A stretch of DNA of 52,563 bases from an uncultured Bacilli bacterium (GTDB taxonomy: Bacteria > Bacillota_I > Bacilli_A > RF39 > UBA660), in NCBI GenBank assembly GCA_934098515.1, contig CAKOOK010000008.1, positions 1 to 52,563 of the forward strand. The letters are read 5' to 3'. The notes beneath the pieces are model-generated. The model saw nothing but the letters and a program-made list of their open reading frames with translations. It ran no database searches and was not told where the DNA came from. Below are positions 1-7,772 of the stretch, piece after piece (positions within the stretch are counted from its first letter, which is position 1; each line of letters starts with the position of its first letter). The translations under genes and the position numbers were made by a program.

Positions 1-30
1 AAATTTAACTCCCCACAAGATTTCTTGAAC

Positions 31-62
31 TAACTTCTCGATTAGTAAAAAACGGGAAGTTA
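31..62. repeat. Inverted repeat (7-bp arms)
   Basis: TAACTTC at 31-37 pairs perfectly with GAAGTTA at 56-62. No long T-run follows, so it is not a clear terminator. A related sequence (TAACTTCTC then TTAG) occurs at 52502-52530 at the other end of the window. The remaining bases of 1-160 hold only the promoter of the next gene. Confidence 0.4.
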
Positions 63-108
63 GATATAAATTTTACATGTCATAGAATAAAAAAACACAA
101 AAATTAAC

Positions 109-135
109 TAGACACGGGGGGGGTTGTTATATAAT
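109..135 (+). promoter_or_regulatory. Probable promoter of the first lectin-like surface protein gene
   Basis: A TATAAT box lies at 130-135. The best -35 is weak (TAGACA at 109-114, 15-bp spacer). The transcript would start a few bases before the leader ATAGAAAGTAGAGGCTAAAA, which is shared with the paralogue at 5355. Confidence 0.4.
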
Positions 136-160
136 ATCTATAGAAAGTAGAGGCTAAAAT

Positions 161-1969
161 ATGAACCAGAGACTTTATAGATATAAAAAAAGAATGTTAA
201 TTTTATGTATAATGCTTGCTGTAGTATTAATGATAACTGGAGTAAGTTATGCAGTGTTTACTAGTTATTCTAGTCAAACGGACGCTAACACTCTAGCAGC
301 ATCATGTATGGATCTAGAATTTAATGGTCAAAATGAAATTAATTTACTTAATACATACCCAATATCAGAAGGCGAAGCCTTAGAAAAAACACCATACACA
401 TTTACTATAAAAAATAAATGTGATAACTACATCGAGTATTACGTTATTGCATCCGTAATTAGCACAACTAACAAAATAGACTCTAAATACGTAAAAGTAT
501 CTTTACTAGGAGATAATGACTTAAATGGTACAGTAATTAACACTTTAGAATCTATATCTACTCCTCAGAGTTTATCTAAATATAATATTACTGAAAACTA
601 CATCCTTAAAAGAGGAGATGGCATATCTAAAGACGAAAGTAGAACATTTAACTTTAGAATGTGGCTAGATAGTAATAATAAAGATATCTGGACTAAAGAA
701 GACGTAGAAGGAAAAGACTATCAAGTTAAAATATCAGTAGTTGGTACTGTTAAGACAAGACCAAAAGATGATTTATATGTAGCAGCTTTAATAGATGGAG
801 TTGAAAGTAGTACATTTCCAACAACAAACAAATATAATGCATCCGTAGAATGCACTAGAAATGGTAAAAAGATAGATGCAAAAGAGAGCATAAACTGGAA
901 TGGAACAGAATGGGAACTAATCACAAAAATAACAAATGGTAATGTAAGGTGCAATGCAACATTTATAACAAAAGTTCCGACTTTTGCAGAAACTATACTA
1001 GCAAAAAATGAAGTTAAGGCTCCAATAACTACACCAGGAGCAGAAATATCTGCATCAAATGAAGCCTTACTAGCATCTGCAGAAGATGACTATGGAACTT
1101 CTTACTACTTTAGAGGAAACGTAAAAAATAACTATGTACAGTTTGCAAATAAATGCTGGAGAATAGTTAGAATAGGTGGAGACAATACAGTAAAACTAAT
1201 CTTACATAATGATAATACTACAAACGCATCTAACCCCTGCTCATCAGCCAATAATGGCACAACTGCAGCATTTGCTCACTATAATGGTTCAACATACACA
1301 AGTGTATTCAACTCAAGTTCTAATGATAATGCCTTTGTAGGTTTCATGTATGGAACAGCAGGCTCTTCAACATACGAGGCTACTCATGCAAATACAAATA
1401 AAAGTACAATTCTAACTAATCTAGAAACATGGTATAATAATAATCTAAAAACATATGAAAGTGGAATAGATGATAATATATTCTGCAATGATAAAACAAA
1501 TGTAACAGATACAACTTACAATCCTTTGAATTGGAGTAATGAAAATGGTTTAGGATATGGTACAAATCTAACATATTATGGTGCTACCCAAAGATTAGTA
1601 AGTAAAAGTAATAGTGCTGGAGGAACGGGTCCTAGCTTAAAATGTAATGGAGAACTAAGTAAAATAACATCAAAAGTAGGTTTAATAACAGCAGATGAGT
1701 TAGCATTAGCAGGATATGCATACAATATATATGGCATTGAAACCTATTTACAAGAAAATGCAATTTCTTCTTGGTGGTCTATGTCTCCCGATGTTTTCAA
1801 TGGAAATGTTGCTTTCGTGTTTATTGTGATTAAAGACGAAGAAGAAAGCAGCTTTAGCAATGATGGTGTTAATGATAACATTGCCGTACGCCCAGTTATT
1901 TCATTAAAGGTATCAACTAAAACATCAAGTGGCACAGGCACTTCAGAAGATCCTTATGTTGTAAATTAA
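161..1969 (+). CDS. Secreted or membrane-anchored protein with TasA/camelysin-like N-domain and C-type-lectin-like C-terminal domain
   Basis: This 602-residue protein starts with a basic stretch and one hydrophobic helix (about residues 12-32) that ends in GVSYAVF, a SipW/TasA-type signal or anchor. Residues 33-200 resemble the beta-rich TasA/camelysin fold (TFTIKNKC motif). From about residue 275 it is highly similar to the protein at 5355-6938 (AEDDYGTSYYFRG, ANKCWRIVR, VRPVISLK). The terminal WWS...SP...RPVISLK layout matches DUF6273/FGE-like C-type-lectin domains, known from variable proteins of diversity-generating retroelements. AGAGG at 149-153 supports the ATG. A role in surface binding is inferred; the ligand is unknown. 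The segment between the fixed WWS and RPVISLK motifs differs greatly from the paralogue. Confidence 0.6.
   Translation: MNQRLYRYKKRMLILCIMLAVVLMITGVSYAVFTSYSSQTDANTLAASCMDLEFNGQNEINLLNTYPISEGEALEKTPYTFTIKNKCDNYIEYYVIASVISTTNKIDSKYVKVSLLGDNDLNGTVINTLESISTPQSLSKYNITENYILKRGDGISKDESRTFNFRMWLDSNNKDIWTKEDVEGKDYQVKISVVGTVKTRPKDDLYVAALIDGVESSTFPTTNKYNASVECTRNGKKIDAKESINWNGTEWELITKITNGNVRCNATFITKVPTFAETILAKNEVKAPITTPGAEISASNEALLASAEDDYGTSYYFRGNVKNNYVQFANKCWRIVRIGGDNTVKLILHNDNTTNASNPCSSANNGTTAAFAHYNGSTYTSVFNSSSNDNAFVGFMYGTAGSSTYEATHANTNKSTILTNLETWYNNNLKTYESGIDDNIFCNDKTNVTDTTYNPLNWSNENGLGYGTNLTYYGATQRLVSKSNSAGGTGPSLKCNGELSKITSKVGLITADELALAGYAYNIYGIETYLQENAISSWWSMSPDVFNGNVAFVFIVIKDEEESSFSNDGVNDNIAVRPVISLKVSTKTSSGTGTSEDPYVVN
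1772..1891 (+). other. Divergent lectin-domain segment between fixed flanks (possible old variable region)
   Basis: This segment encodes residues 538-577, from the WW pair to the conserved RP. The flanks match the paralogue almost residue for residue, while the interior is nearly unrelated to it. Codons are mixed NNT and NNC, so the codon signature is weaker than at 6750-6863. Confidence 0.35.
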
Positions 1970-1986
1970 AATAAAAATAACATACT

Positions 1987-2023
1987 CTCGGGTAGTTCTT
2001 GCATACGGCTACCCGAGTTTTTG
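1987..2023 (+). terminator. Rho-independent terminator
   Basis: CTCGGGTAG (1987-1995) pairs perfectly with CTACCCGAG (2009-2017) and is followed by five T. It ends the transcript of the surface protein at 161. Confidence 0.9.
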
Positions 2024-2024
2024 T

Positions 2025-2053
2025 TTGTCTTTTTATAAGGAATTTGGTATAAT
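2025..2053 (+). promoter_or_regulatory. parE promoter
   Basis: TTGTCT (2025-2030), a 17-bp spacer and TATAAT (2048-2053) lie just downstream of the previous terminator and upstream of the parE start. Confidence 0.6.
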
Positions 2054-2071
2054 TTATTGTGGTGATACAAG

Positions 2072-3976
2072 ATGAATAATAAGTATGATGAAAGTTCAAT
2101 AACCATATTAGAAGGATTAGAGGCAGTTAGAAAAAGACCAGGTATGTATATTGGTAGTACAGATAAAAGAGGATTACATCATCTTGCTTGGGAAATTATT
2201 GATAACTGCGTAGATGAGATTATTAATGGTTTTGGTAATAAGATTACTGTAAAAATAAATAAAGATAATAGTTTAACTGTAGCGGATAATGGTCGTGGAG
2301 TTCCAACTGGTATGCACAAAAGTGGTAAAAGTACTCCAGAAGTTATTTATACAATACTTCATGCTGGTGGTAAATTTGAAACTAATGGCTATAAAGTATC
2401 AGGTGGACTTCATGGAGTAGGTGCTAGTGTAGTTAATGCTTTATCTGAATGGATGGAAGTAACTATTTTAAGAGATGGTGCTATTCATCAAATAAGATTT
2501 AAAGATGGTGGTAAGGTTGATGTTCCACTTCATAAGATTGGTACTACTAATAAAACTGGTACAATAGTTACATTCATGCCTAATCATGAGATATTTAAAA
2601 ACTTAAATTTTAGTTACACAACTATCTGTGAAAGAATGCAAGAAAGTGCTTTCTTACTTAAAAATTTAACATGTGAAGTAGAAGATGTTGCTGATGAGAA
2701 AAAAGTTACATATCATTATGAAAATGGTATTACATCATTTGTTGAGTATATTAATGAAGGAAAAGGAGTACTTCATAAAGTAGTCCCTATTCATGGAGAA
2801 AAGGGTGGTATGGAAGTTGATATTGCTCTTCAATATACAGATGAATATAGTGAAAACATTATCTCATTTGTTAATAATGTTAAAACAGGTGATGGTGGTA
2901 CTCATGAAGTAGGTTTTAAAACTGCTATTACTAAAGTATTTAATGATTATGCACGTAATAATGGTATGTTAAAGGCTAAAGATAATAACTTAGAAGGCAC
3001 AGACGTAAGGGAAGGCTTAACTGCCGTAATAAATATGAAAATACCAGAAAATCTATTACAGTTTGAAGGCCAAACCAAAGGTAAATTAGGTACTCCAGAA
3101 GCAAGAAGTGTAGTAGAAGCAGTTGTTACAGATTCTTTAAAATATTATTTAGAAGAAACTAAAGAAAGCGCTGTTGCTATTTTAGATAAAATGTTAAAAA
3201 GTAAGAGTGCTAGAGAAGCTGCTAGGAAAGCTAGAGAAGATGTTCGTAATGGTAAAAGCAAAAAGAGTGAAGCAAGAAGTTTAAGTGGTAAACTTACTCC
3301 AGCACAGGCAAGAAATCCTAAAATAAATGAGTTATTTATTGTTGAGGGTAATTCAGCAGGTGGTACTGCTAAAAAGAGTAGAGATCGTAAATTTCAAGCT
3401 ATTTTACCACTTAGAGGTAAAATAATTAATACGGAAAAAGCAACAAGTGCTGATATCTTTAAAAATGAAGAAATAAACACTATGATACACTGCATTGGTG
3501 CTGGTTATGGTAGTGACTTTCAAATAAAAGATATTAACTATGATAAAGTTATTATTATGACAGATGCTGATGATGATGGAGCACACATTCAGTGTTTACT
3601 TCTAACATTCTTCTATCGTTTCATGAAACCTTTAATTGAAGAAGGTCACCTATATATTGCAATGCCTCCTTTGTATAAAGTAGATTTTGGTAAAAATCAT
3701 ATCTACTGTTGGACAAATGAAGAACTAAAAGCAGCAACTAAAAATAAAGAAAATTATAAAGTTCAAAGATATAAAGGTTTAGGTGAAATGAATCCAGAAC
3801 CTCTTTGGGAAACAACAATGGATCCAGATAGACGTAACTTAATTAAAGTAAGTATTAATGATGCAGTTTTAGCAGAGAAAAGAGTAAGTGTACTTATGGG
3901 TGATGTTGTTGAGCCACGTAAAGAGTGGATTAATGAAAATGTTGAGTTCTCATTAGAAGATGATTATAAAATATAA
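2072..3976 (+). CDS. parE: DNA topoisomerase IV subunit B
   Basis: This is the 634-residue ATPase subunit of topoisomerase IV, which decatenates daughter chromosomes. The GHKL ATPase domain shows EIIDNCVDE, DNGRGVPTGMH and GGLHGVGASVVNALS; the TOPRIM part shows EGNSAGG and TDADDDGAHI. LPLRGKIINTEKA followed by IFKNEEINTMI is the ParE form; GyrB usually has ILNVEKAR and a different follow-on. Length is normal. GGTGAT just upstream supports the ATG. The usual partner parC does not follow; a convergent def gene does, so parC must lie elsewhere. Confidence 0.92.
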   Translation: MNNKYDESSITILEGLEAVRKRPGMYIGSTDKRGLHHLAWEIIDNCVDEIINGFGNKITVKINKDNSLTVADNGRGVPTGMHKSGKSTPEVIYTILHAGGKFETNGYKVSGGLHGVGASVVNALSEWMEVTILRDGAIHQIRFKDGGKVDVPLHKIGTTNKTGTIVTFMPNHEIFKNLNFSYTTICERMQESAFLLKNLTCEVEDVADEKKVTYHYENGITSFVEYINEGKGVLHKVVPIHGEKGGMEVDIALQYTDEYSENIISFVNNVKTGDGGTHEVGFKTAITKVFNDYARNNGMLKAKDNNLEGTDVREGLTAVINMKIPENLLQFEGQTKGKLGTPEARSVVEAVVTDSLKYYLEETKESAVAILDKMLKSKSAREAARKAREDVRNGKSKKSEARSLSGKLTPAQARNPKINELFIVEGNSAGGTAKKSRDRKFQAILPLRGKIINTEKATSADIFKNEEINTMIHCIGAGYGSDFQIKDINYDKVIIMTDADDDGAHIQCLLLTFFYRFMKPLIEEGHLYIAMPPLYKVDFGKNHIYCWTNEELKAATKNKENYKVQRYKGLGEMNPEPLWETTMDPDRRNLIKVSINDAVLAEKRVSVLMGDVVEPRKEWINENVEFSLEDDYKI

Positions 3977-4003
3977 AAAGACTTTCAAAACGAAAGCCTT
4001 TTT
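3975..4003. terminator. Convergent terminator between parE and def
   Basis: AAAAAGACTTTC, a short loop and GAAAGCCTTTTTA form a hairpin with A-rich and T-rich flanks, so it can work on both strands. It covers the end of parE and the end of def. Confidence 0.8.
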
Positions 4004-4562
4004 ATATTTCTCTCATAATATCTGAATTTTTATAAGGATTCTTTTTATCAATCTTATCTACAAATAAAATACCATCTAAATGATCTAGCTCATGCTGGAA
4101 AGCAACTGCCATATCTTCACGTACTCTTATAGTATATTCTTTACCATTTTCATCAAAGGCATCAACCGTTATTCTAGCATGTCTTGGTACAATACCTTCA
4201 ACATCTCGGTTAACACTTAAGCATCCTTCTCCCTCTCCAACATAAATTAATTCAGCACTTTGACTAACTACTTTAGGATTAATAACAATATATCTATTAA
4301 ATTTATTATCTCCTAAATCTTCACTTACAACAAATATTCTTTCTAATAAACCTAATTGAACAAAAGATAGGCCCATACCAGGTCTTAAATCATATTTTTC
4401 ACTGTACTCTTCAATTTGACTCATTTCTAGATAATCAAGAGCATCATTTATTAATTTTTTAGTTTCTTCTTTTAAAGGAAACGTTACATCATTTGACTTT
4501 TGATGGATAACCTTATTTGATTCATCTAATATTTTTATATTTGGTAGTTTATTATACTTCAT
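4002..4562 (-). CDS. def: Peptide deformylase
   Basis: This enzyme removes the N-formyl group from nascent proteins. The three metal and active-site motifs are present: GMGLSFVQLG (usually GxGLAAPQxG), EGCLSV and QHELDHLDG, with the two His of HELDH and the Cys of EGCLS as metal ligands. I chose the internal ATG at 4562 (MKYNKLPN, 186 residues) because GGGGAG lies just upstream at 4570-4575; an upstream in-frame GTG at 4583 would put that ribosome binding site inside the gene. SFVQ in place of AAPQ in motif 1 is an unusual variant. The gene is not next to fmt. Confidence 0.9.
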   Translation of the reverse strand: MKYNKLPNIKILDESNKVIHQKSNDVTFPLKEETKKLINDALDYLEMSQIEEYSEKYDLRPGMGLSFVQLGLLERIFVVSEDLGDNKFNRYIVINPKVVSQSAELIYVGEGEGCLSVNRDVEGIVPRHARITVDAFDENGKEYTIRVREDMAVAFQHELDHLDGILFVDKIDKKNPYKNSDIMREI

Positions 4563-4624
4563 AAAACTTCTCCCCTTTAGCACCTATAGTTTAACAAAAA
4601 AATACTTAAAAATAAAGGGTAAAA

Positions 4625-4909
4625 CTAAAATTTAACCCTTTGGCCAATATGATAGTGTTTACTTTTACCTTTAGGGAGTTCTAAAGTGTGCTTTGCACCT
4701 TTAAGAATAAGTATCTTATTTGGTTTAACATTTTCATAAATAGAAGTAACTATCATTTTATTATTTAATCCAATTATATCAATACTTTCTTTCATAAAGA
4801 AAGTATGAATTGATGAAACATTTGGAAAAAACATTCCATAATTAATATTCTTTTTTCCCATAAGTCCAGTTAATTTTTGCATATATGTTTTAGCAGTAAT
4901 AATTTTCAT
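4625..4909 (-). CDS. DUF192 family protein
   Basis: This 94-residue protein matches the DUF192 pattern: LTGLMGKKN, then HTFFMKESIDIIGLNNKMIV, NVKPNK and a late LELPKG followed by GQRV. DUF192 proteins are small beta-barrels of uncertain function. Many family members are exported, but this one shows no signal peptide. The start at 4909 follows AGGTGA; the longer open frame upstream would begin inside the divergent promoter region. It may be transcribed on its own. Confidence 0.7.
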   Translation of the reverse strand: MKIITAKTYMQKLTGLMGKKNINYGMFFPNVSSIHTFFMKESIDIIGLNNKMIVTSIYENVKPNKILILKGAKHTLELPKGKSKHYHIGQRVKF

Positions 4910-4939
4910 ACATTCACCTAAAAATATTATATAATATAT

Positions 4940-4968
4940 TTGACAAAAAAGGCAAAACAATATATTAT
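4940..4968 (+). promoter_or_regulatory. Promoter of the pilin-like gene
   Basis: TTGACA (4940-4945) is followed, after 17 bp, by TATTAT (4963-4968). A TATAAT on the opposite strand around 4927-4935 probably serves the DUF192 gene, so the two promoters sit back to back. Confidence 0.6.
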
Positions 4969-4987
4969 TATTATAGGTGAGTCCTAG

Positions 4988-5209
4988 ATGAAAAAGAAAA
5001 ATAATCGTGGTCAAGCCTTAGTAGAATACGTTCTAATTATTAGCTTGATTACCGTTTTAGCAGTAGTGCTAATTAAATATCTAGGTGGTTATTTAAAAGA
5101 TGCAATTACTAAAGCTTCTTGTCCTTTAGTTGGCGAAACATATGTTGAAGGAGAAAAAAGAGGAGAAGGTAAGTGCGTAAGTACAGAATCTAACGGCTTG
5201 TGGGACTAA
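4988..5209 (+). CDS. Flp-type (type IVb) pilin-like protein
   Basis: This 73-residue protein has a short basic leader ending in NRG, followed by QALVEYVLIISLITVLAVVLI, the class III prepilin pattern: cleavage after Gly, Glu at mature position 5, and a hydrophobic assembly helix. After the helix comes KYLGGYLKDAI, as in Flp pilins. The short tail has two Cys that could form a disulfide. AGGTGA precedes the ATG. No prepilin peptidase or TadB/TadC-like genes are adjacent; the only assembly-type ATPase in the window is at 43620-44963. It may form thin pili or a pseudopilus. Confidence 0.7.
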   Translation: MKKKNNRGQALVEYVLIISLITVLAVVLIKYLGGYLKDAITKASCPLVGETYVEGEKRGEGKCVSTESNGLWD

Positions 5210-5299
5210 ATAACCATATAAAACTCGCAATTTATGGATTGCATGTATAGGGGCTTTTTGCGCTCTTTTTTTATAAATAAAATTGTCGTAAAAAACACC

Positions 5300-5328
5300 T
5301 TGAAAATATTAGTGAGGTTTTGTATAAT
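5300..5328 (+). promoter_or_regulatory. Promoter of the second lectin-like surface protein gene
   Basis: TTGAAA (5300-5305), a 17-bp spacer and TATAAT (5323-5328). Downstream, the leader ATAGAAAGTAGAGGCTAAAA is identical to that of the gene at 161. Confidence 0.8.
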
Positions 5329-5354
5329 TAATGATAGAAAGTAGAGGCTAAAAT

Positions 5355-6938
5355 ATGAACCAAGAAGAAATAGAAAAGAAAAAAAGAAAACTAAGTATAT
5401 ACTATGGATTACTAGTAACTGTTCTATGCATAATTGGTGTATCATTTGCATGGTTTAGACTATACCTAAGTCAAACTGAAAATAACACTATAGCATCAAG
5501 AACATGCTTTAATACAACACTTACTGAAGATACATCTAAAATATCATTAACAGATGCTTTTCCAATAACTGATGAAGATGGTCTTAAACAAACCCCGTTT
5601 ACATTTACAATAAAAAATAACTGTAATAGTTATGTTAAAGTATATATTACAATAGATAGTACTTATAGAGAAAGTACAGATACTTCTTACTTAAAAGATA
5701 ACTATATGAAAGTAAATATATCCCCAAAAGGTACAACAACTGGTAAATCCGTTATACTAGGGAATCAAACATTAACAGACTTAGAAAACAATAAAAAAGG
5801 TTATATTATTGTGAGTACTGGACTTAAAGCAAATGAAGAAAAAAGTTACGATCTAAGAATATGGATGGATAGCGCTGTAACAACAGAGCAAGGCTTAAAT
5901 AAAAACTGGTCTGGTAAGATAGTTGTAATAAGTGACGCAAGTAAAGAGCCACCAACTTTATCAGAGGCTATACTAGCAAATAATGAAGTAAAGACTCCAA
6001 TAACTACACCAGGTGCAGCAGTATCTACTGCTGATGAAGCATTACTAGCATCTGCAGAAGATGATTATGGAACATCTTATTACTTTAGAGGAGCAGTAAC
6101 AAATAACTATGTAGAATTTGCTAATAAATGCTGGAGAATAGTAAGAGTTGGCGGAGATGGTTCAGTAAAACTTATCTTACATAATGATAATACTGTTGGG
6201 GCTGCTAATCCTTGTGATGCTGCAAATAATAATGCTAGTGCAGCATTTGCAAAATACTCAAGTACTACATATAAGAGTAAGTTTAATTCAATTCTTAATG
6301 ATAATACTTATGTAGGATTTAAGTATGGAACACCAAGCTCTAGTACATATGAAGCTACACATGCAAATACAAATAATAGTACAATACTAACTAATTTAGA
6401 AACTTGGTATAATAATAATCTAAAAACATATGCTGATGCAATAGCTGATACTGTATGGTGTAATGATAAAACAAATGTAACAGATACAACGTTTAACCCT
6501 TTTGGTTACAGTAATGTTACTGGATTAGGTTATGCTAGGAATGTAACATATTATGGTGCAACACAAAGATTGGAAAGCACTAGTGGTAGTGCTGGTGGCA
6601 CGGGACCTAGTTTAAAATGTAATGGAGAATTAAGTAAAATAAGTTCAAAAGTGGGATTAATAACTGCAGACGAATTAGCATTAGCTGGATATGCTCATGG
6701 ATTACAAAATACTACAACATATTTACAAGAAAATGCAACAGATACTAGATGGTGGTCTTTGTCTCCTGACTACTTCAGTGGCTTCGGCGCTAGCGTTTGG
6801 TACGCGGACGGCAGCAATGGCGACTTCGACAGCTGCTACGTGTATATCGACAACGGTGTCCGCCCTTCAATTTCTCTTAAGCCCTCTACCAACGTAACAG
6901 GTGATGGTACAAGTGATAAACCTTATAAAGTTATTTAA
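5355..6938 (+). CDS. Secreted or membrane-anchored protein with TasA/camelysin-like N-domain and variable C-type-lectin-like domain
   Basis: This 527-residue paralogue of the protein at 161-1969 has an N-terminal basic stretch, one helix (about 16-33, ending SFAWFRLYLSQT) and a beta-rich TasA/camelysin-like region with TFTIKNNC (about 35-195). From about residue 200 the C-terminal half is highly similar to the paralogue. Near the end, residues 466-503 (WWSLSP to VRP) are encoded by a GC-rich patch in an otherwise AT-rich gene. The fold is that of DUF6273/FGE-type C-type lectins used as variable ligand binders. Surface display and ligand binding are inferred. The gene has its own promoter and terminator. 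Confidence 0.65.
   Translation: MNQEEIEKKKRKLSIYYGLLVTVLCIIGVSFAWFRLYLSQTENNTIASRTCFNTTLTEDTSKISLTDAFPITDEDGLKQTPFTFTIKNNCNSYVKVYITIDSTYRESTDTSYLKDNYMKVNISPKGTTTGKSVILGNQTLTDLENNKKGYIIVSTGLKANEEKSYDLRIWMDSAVTTEQGLNKNWSGKIVVISDASKEPPTLSEAILANNEVKTPITTPGAAVSTADEALLASAEDDYGTSYYFRGAVTNNYVEFANKCWRIVRVGGDGSVKLILHNDNTVGAANPCDAANNNASAAFAKYSSTTYKSKFNSILNDNTYVGFKYGTPSSSTYEATHANTNNSTILTNLETWYNNNLKTYADAIADTVWCNDKTNVTDTTFNPFGYSNVTGLGYARNVTYYGATQRLESTSGSAGGTGPSLKCNGELSKISSKVGLITADELALAGYAHGLQNTTTYLQENATDTRWWSLSPDYFSGFGASVWYADGSNGDFDSCYVYIDNGVRPSISLKPSTNVTGDGTSDKPYKVI
6750..6863 (+). other. Putative variable region (diversity-generating-retroelement type)
   Basis: Between fixed WWSLSP and VRPSISLK this segment is full of NNC codons (GAC, TAC, TTC, GGC, AGC, TGC, ATC, AAC), all reachable from an AAC template by changing only the two adenines. 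I counted 38 G or C in 60 bases at 6781-6840 (63%), against an AT-rich background. This is the footprint expected when adenine-mutagenised cDNA from a template repeat replaces the end of a lectin gene. I see no template repeat or reverse transcriptase in the window. Confidence 0.5.
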
Positions 6939-6948
6939 CTTTTAGATT

Positions 6949-6975
6949 AAGTCTATTTGATATAGACTTTTTTTT
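6949..6975 (+). terminator. Rho-independent terminator
   Basis: AAGTCTAT (6949-6956) pairs with ATAGACTT (6962-6969), followed by a run of T. Confidence 0.85.
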
Positions 6976-7007
6976 ATTATTTTAGTACAATATTATTGTG
7001 ATGAATT

Positions 7008-7772
7008 ATGAAAAATAAAGGTGCTAAAATTATTGTTAATTCTATTACTATGACTAGGGTTATAGGCACTTTATTAATGCCTTTTATAAGTTTGCTTTTA
7101 AGTCCTGGGGAGCTAATATTTTATATTATTATTTTGCTTCTTACTGATAGTGTTGATGGAATTATGGCTAGAAGACTTAATGCCTGTACAATTTTTGGAG
7201 CATTGTTAGATGCAATTGCTGATAAACTTTTGGGAATTGCCACTCTTGCTGTTCTTGCATTTAGTTATCCAATTATGTTTTTGCCAATTATTACAGAAAC
7301 TTTGATATGCCTAATTAATACAAATGGTGCGGCAAGGGGAAGTTCTACAGAAAGTTCGTTTTTAGGTAAGTTTAAGACATGGCTTTTTGGTATTGCTATT
7401 GTTGTTGGGTTCTGTACTATTTATAGTGGAGATATAATTACACTATTTAATGACAATACTAGAAACGGTTTATACATGATTGATATGTTTAACTATATTA
7501 TAGATAATAAGGATAGTATTATGGTAGTACTTGCTAGTATTACGGCTGGTGCTGATATTATGGTGGCAGCAGATTATCGTTCAAGAAATAAAAGCGATAT
7601 TAAGAAGGCTCGTGAGAATGGACTTAATGCTAGTGAGTTTAAGCTGAAAAATAAAGCTGATTTAATGTTTGCTTTATTTGATACAGATTATTATAATGAA
7701 ACTAGAGGAGTACCACTTTTACAAAGATTAGGAGAGGAGAAAAAAAGTGAAAAGAAAAATAGAAGAAAATAA
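7008..7772 (+). CDS. CDP-alcohol phosphatidyltransferase, probably phosphatidylglycerophosphate synthase
   Basis: This is a 254-residue integral membrane enzyme. The family signature D-G-x2-A-R-x8-G-x3-D-x3-D is intact at D50/G51, A54/R55, G64, D68 and D72, with a further Asp at 47. Several hydrophobic segments cover residues 8-175, followed by a hydrophilic tail of about 70 residues. In Bacillota such enzymes usually make phosphatidylglycerophosphate from CDP-diacylglycerol and glycerol-3-phosphate (pgsA), but the alcohol acceptor cannot be read from the sequence. The ORF overlaps the next gene by 26 bp, so the two are probably translationally coupled. Confidence 0.75.
   Translation: MKNKGAKIIVNSITMTRVIGTLLMPFISLLLSPGELIFYIIILLLTDSVDGIMARRLNACTIFGALLDAIADKLLGIATLAVLAFSYPIMFLPIITETLICLINTNGAARGSSTESSFLGKFKTWLFGIAIVVGFCTIYSGDIITLFNDNTRNGLYMIDMFNYIIDNKDSIMVVLASITAGADIMVAADYRSRNKSDIKKARENGLNASEFKLKNKADLMFALFDTDYYNETRGVPLLQRLGEEKKSEKKNRRK

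Noticed and set aside
2072..3976. DNA gyrase subunit B
   Set aside because: IINTEKA followed by FKNEEINTMI and the TGMHKSGKST and TDADDDGAHI details are those of ParE.
4563..4583. GTG start for peptide deformylase at 4583
   Set aside because: The GGGGAG ribosome binding site for the internal ATG lies within this extension, and the extra residues have no family match.
5221..5275. Terminator after the pilin-like gene
   Set aside because: A T-run is present near 5266-5272, but I could not find a convincing stem directly before it.
6691..6897. 68-residue open frame overlapping the lectin-like gene
   Set aside because: It exists because the GC-rich patch removes stops in another frame; it lacks a ribosome binding site and lies entirely within the real gene.
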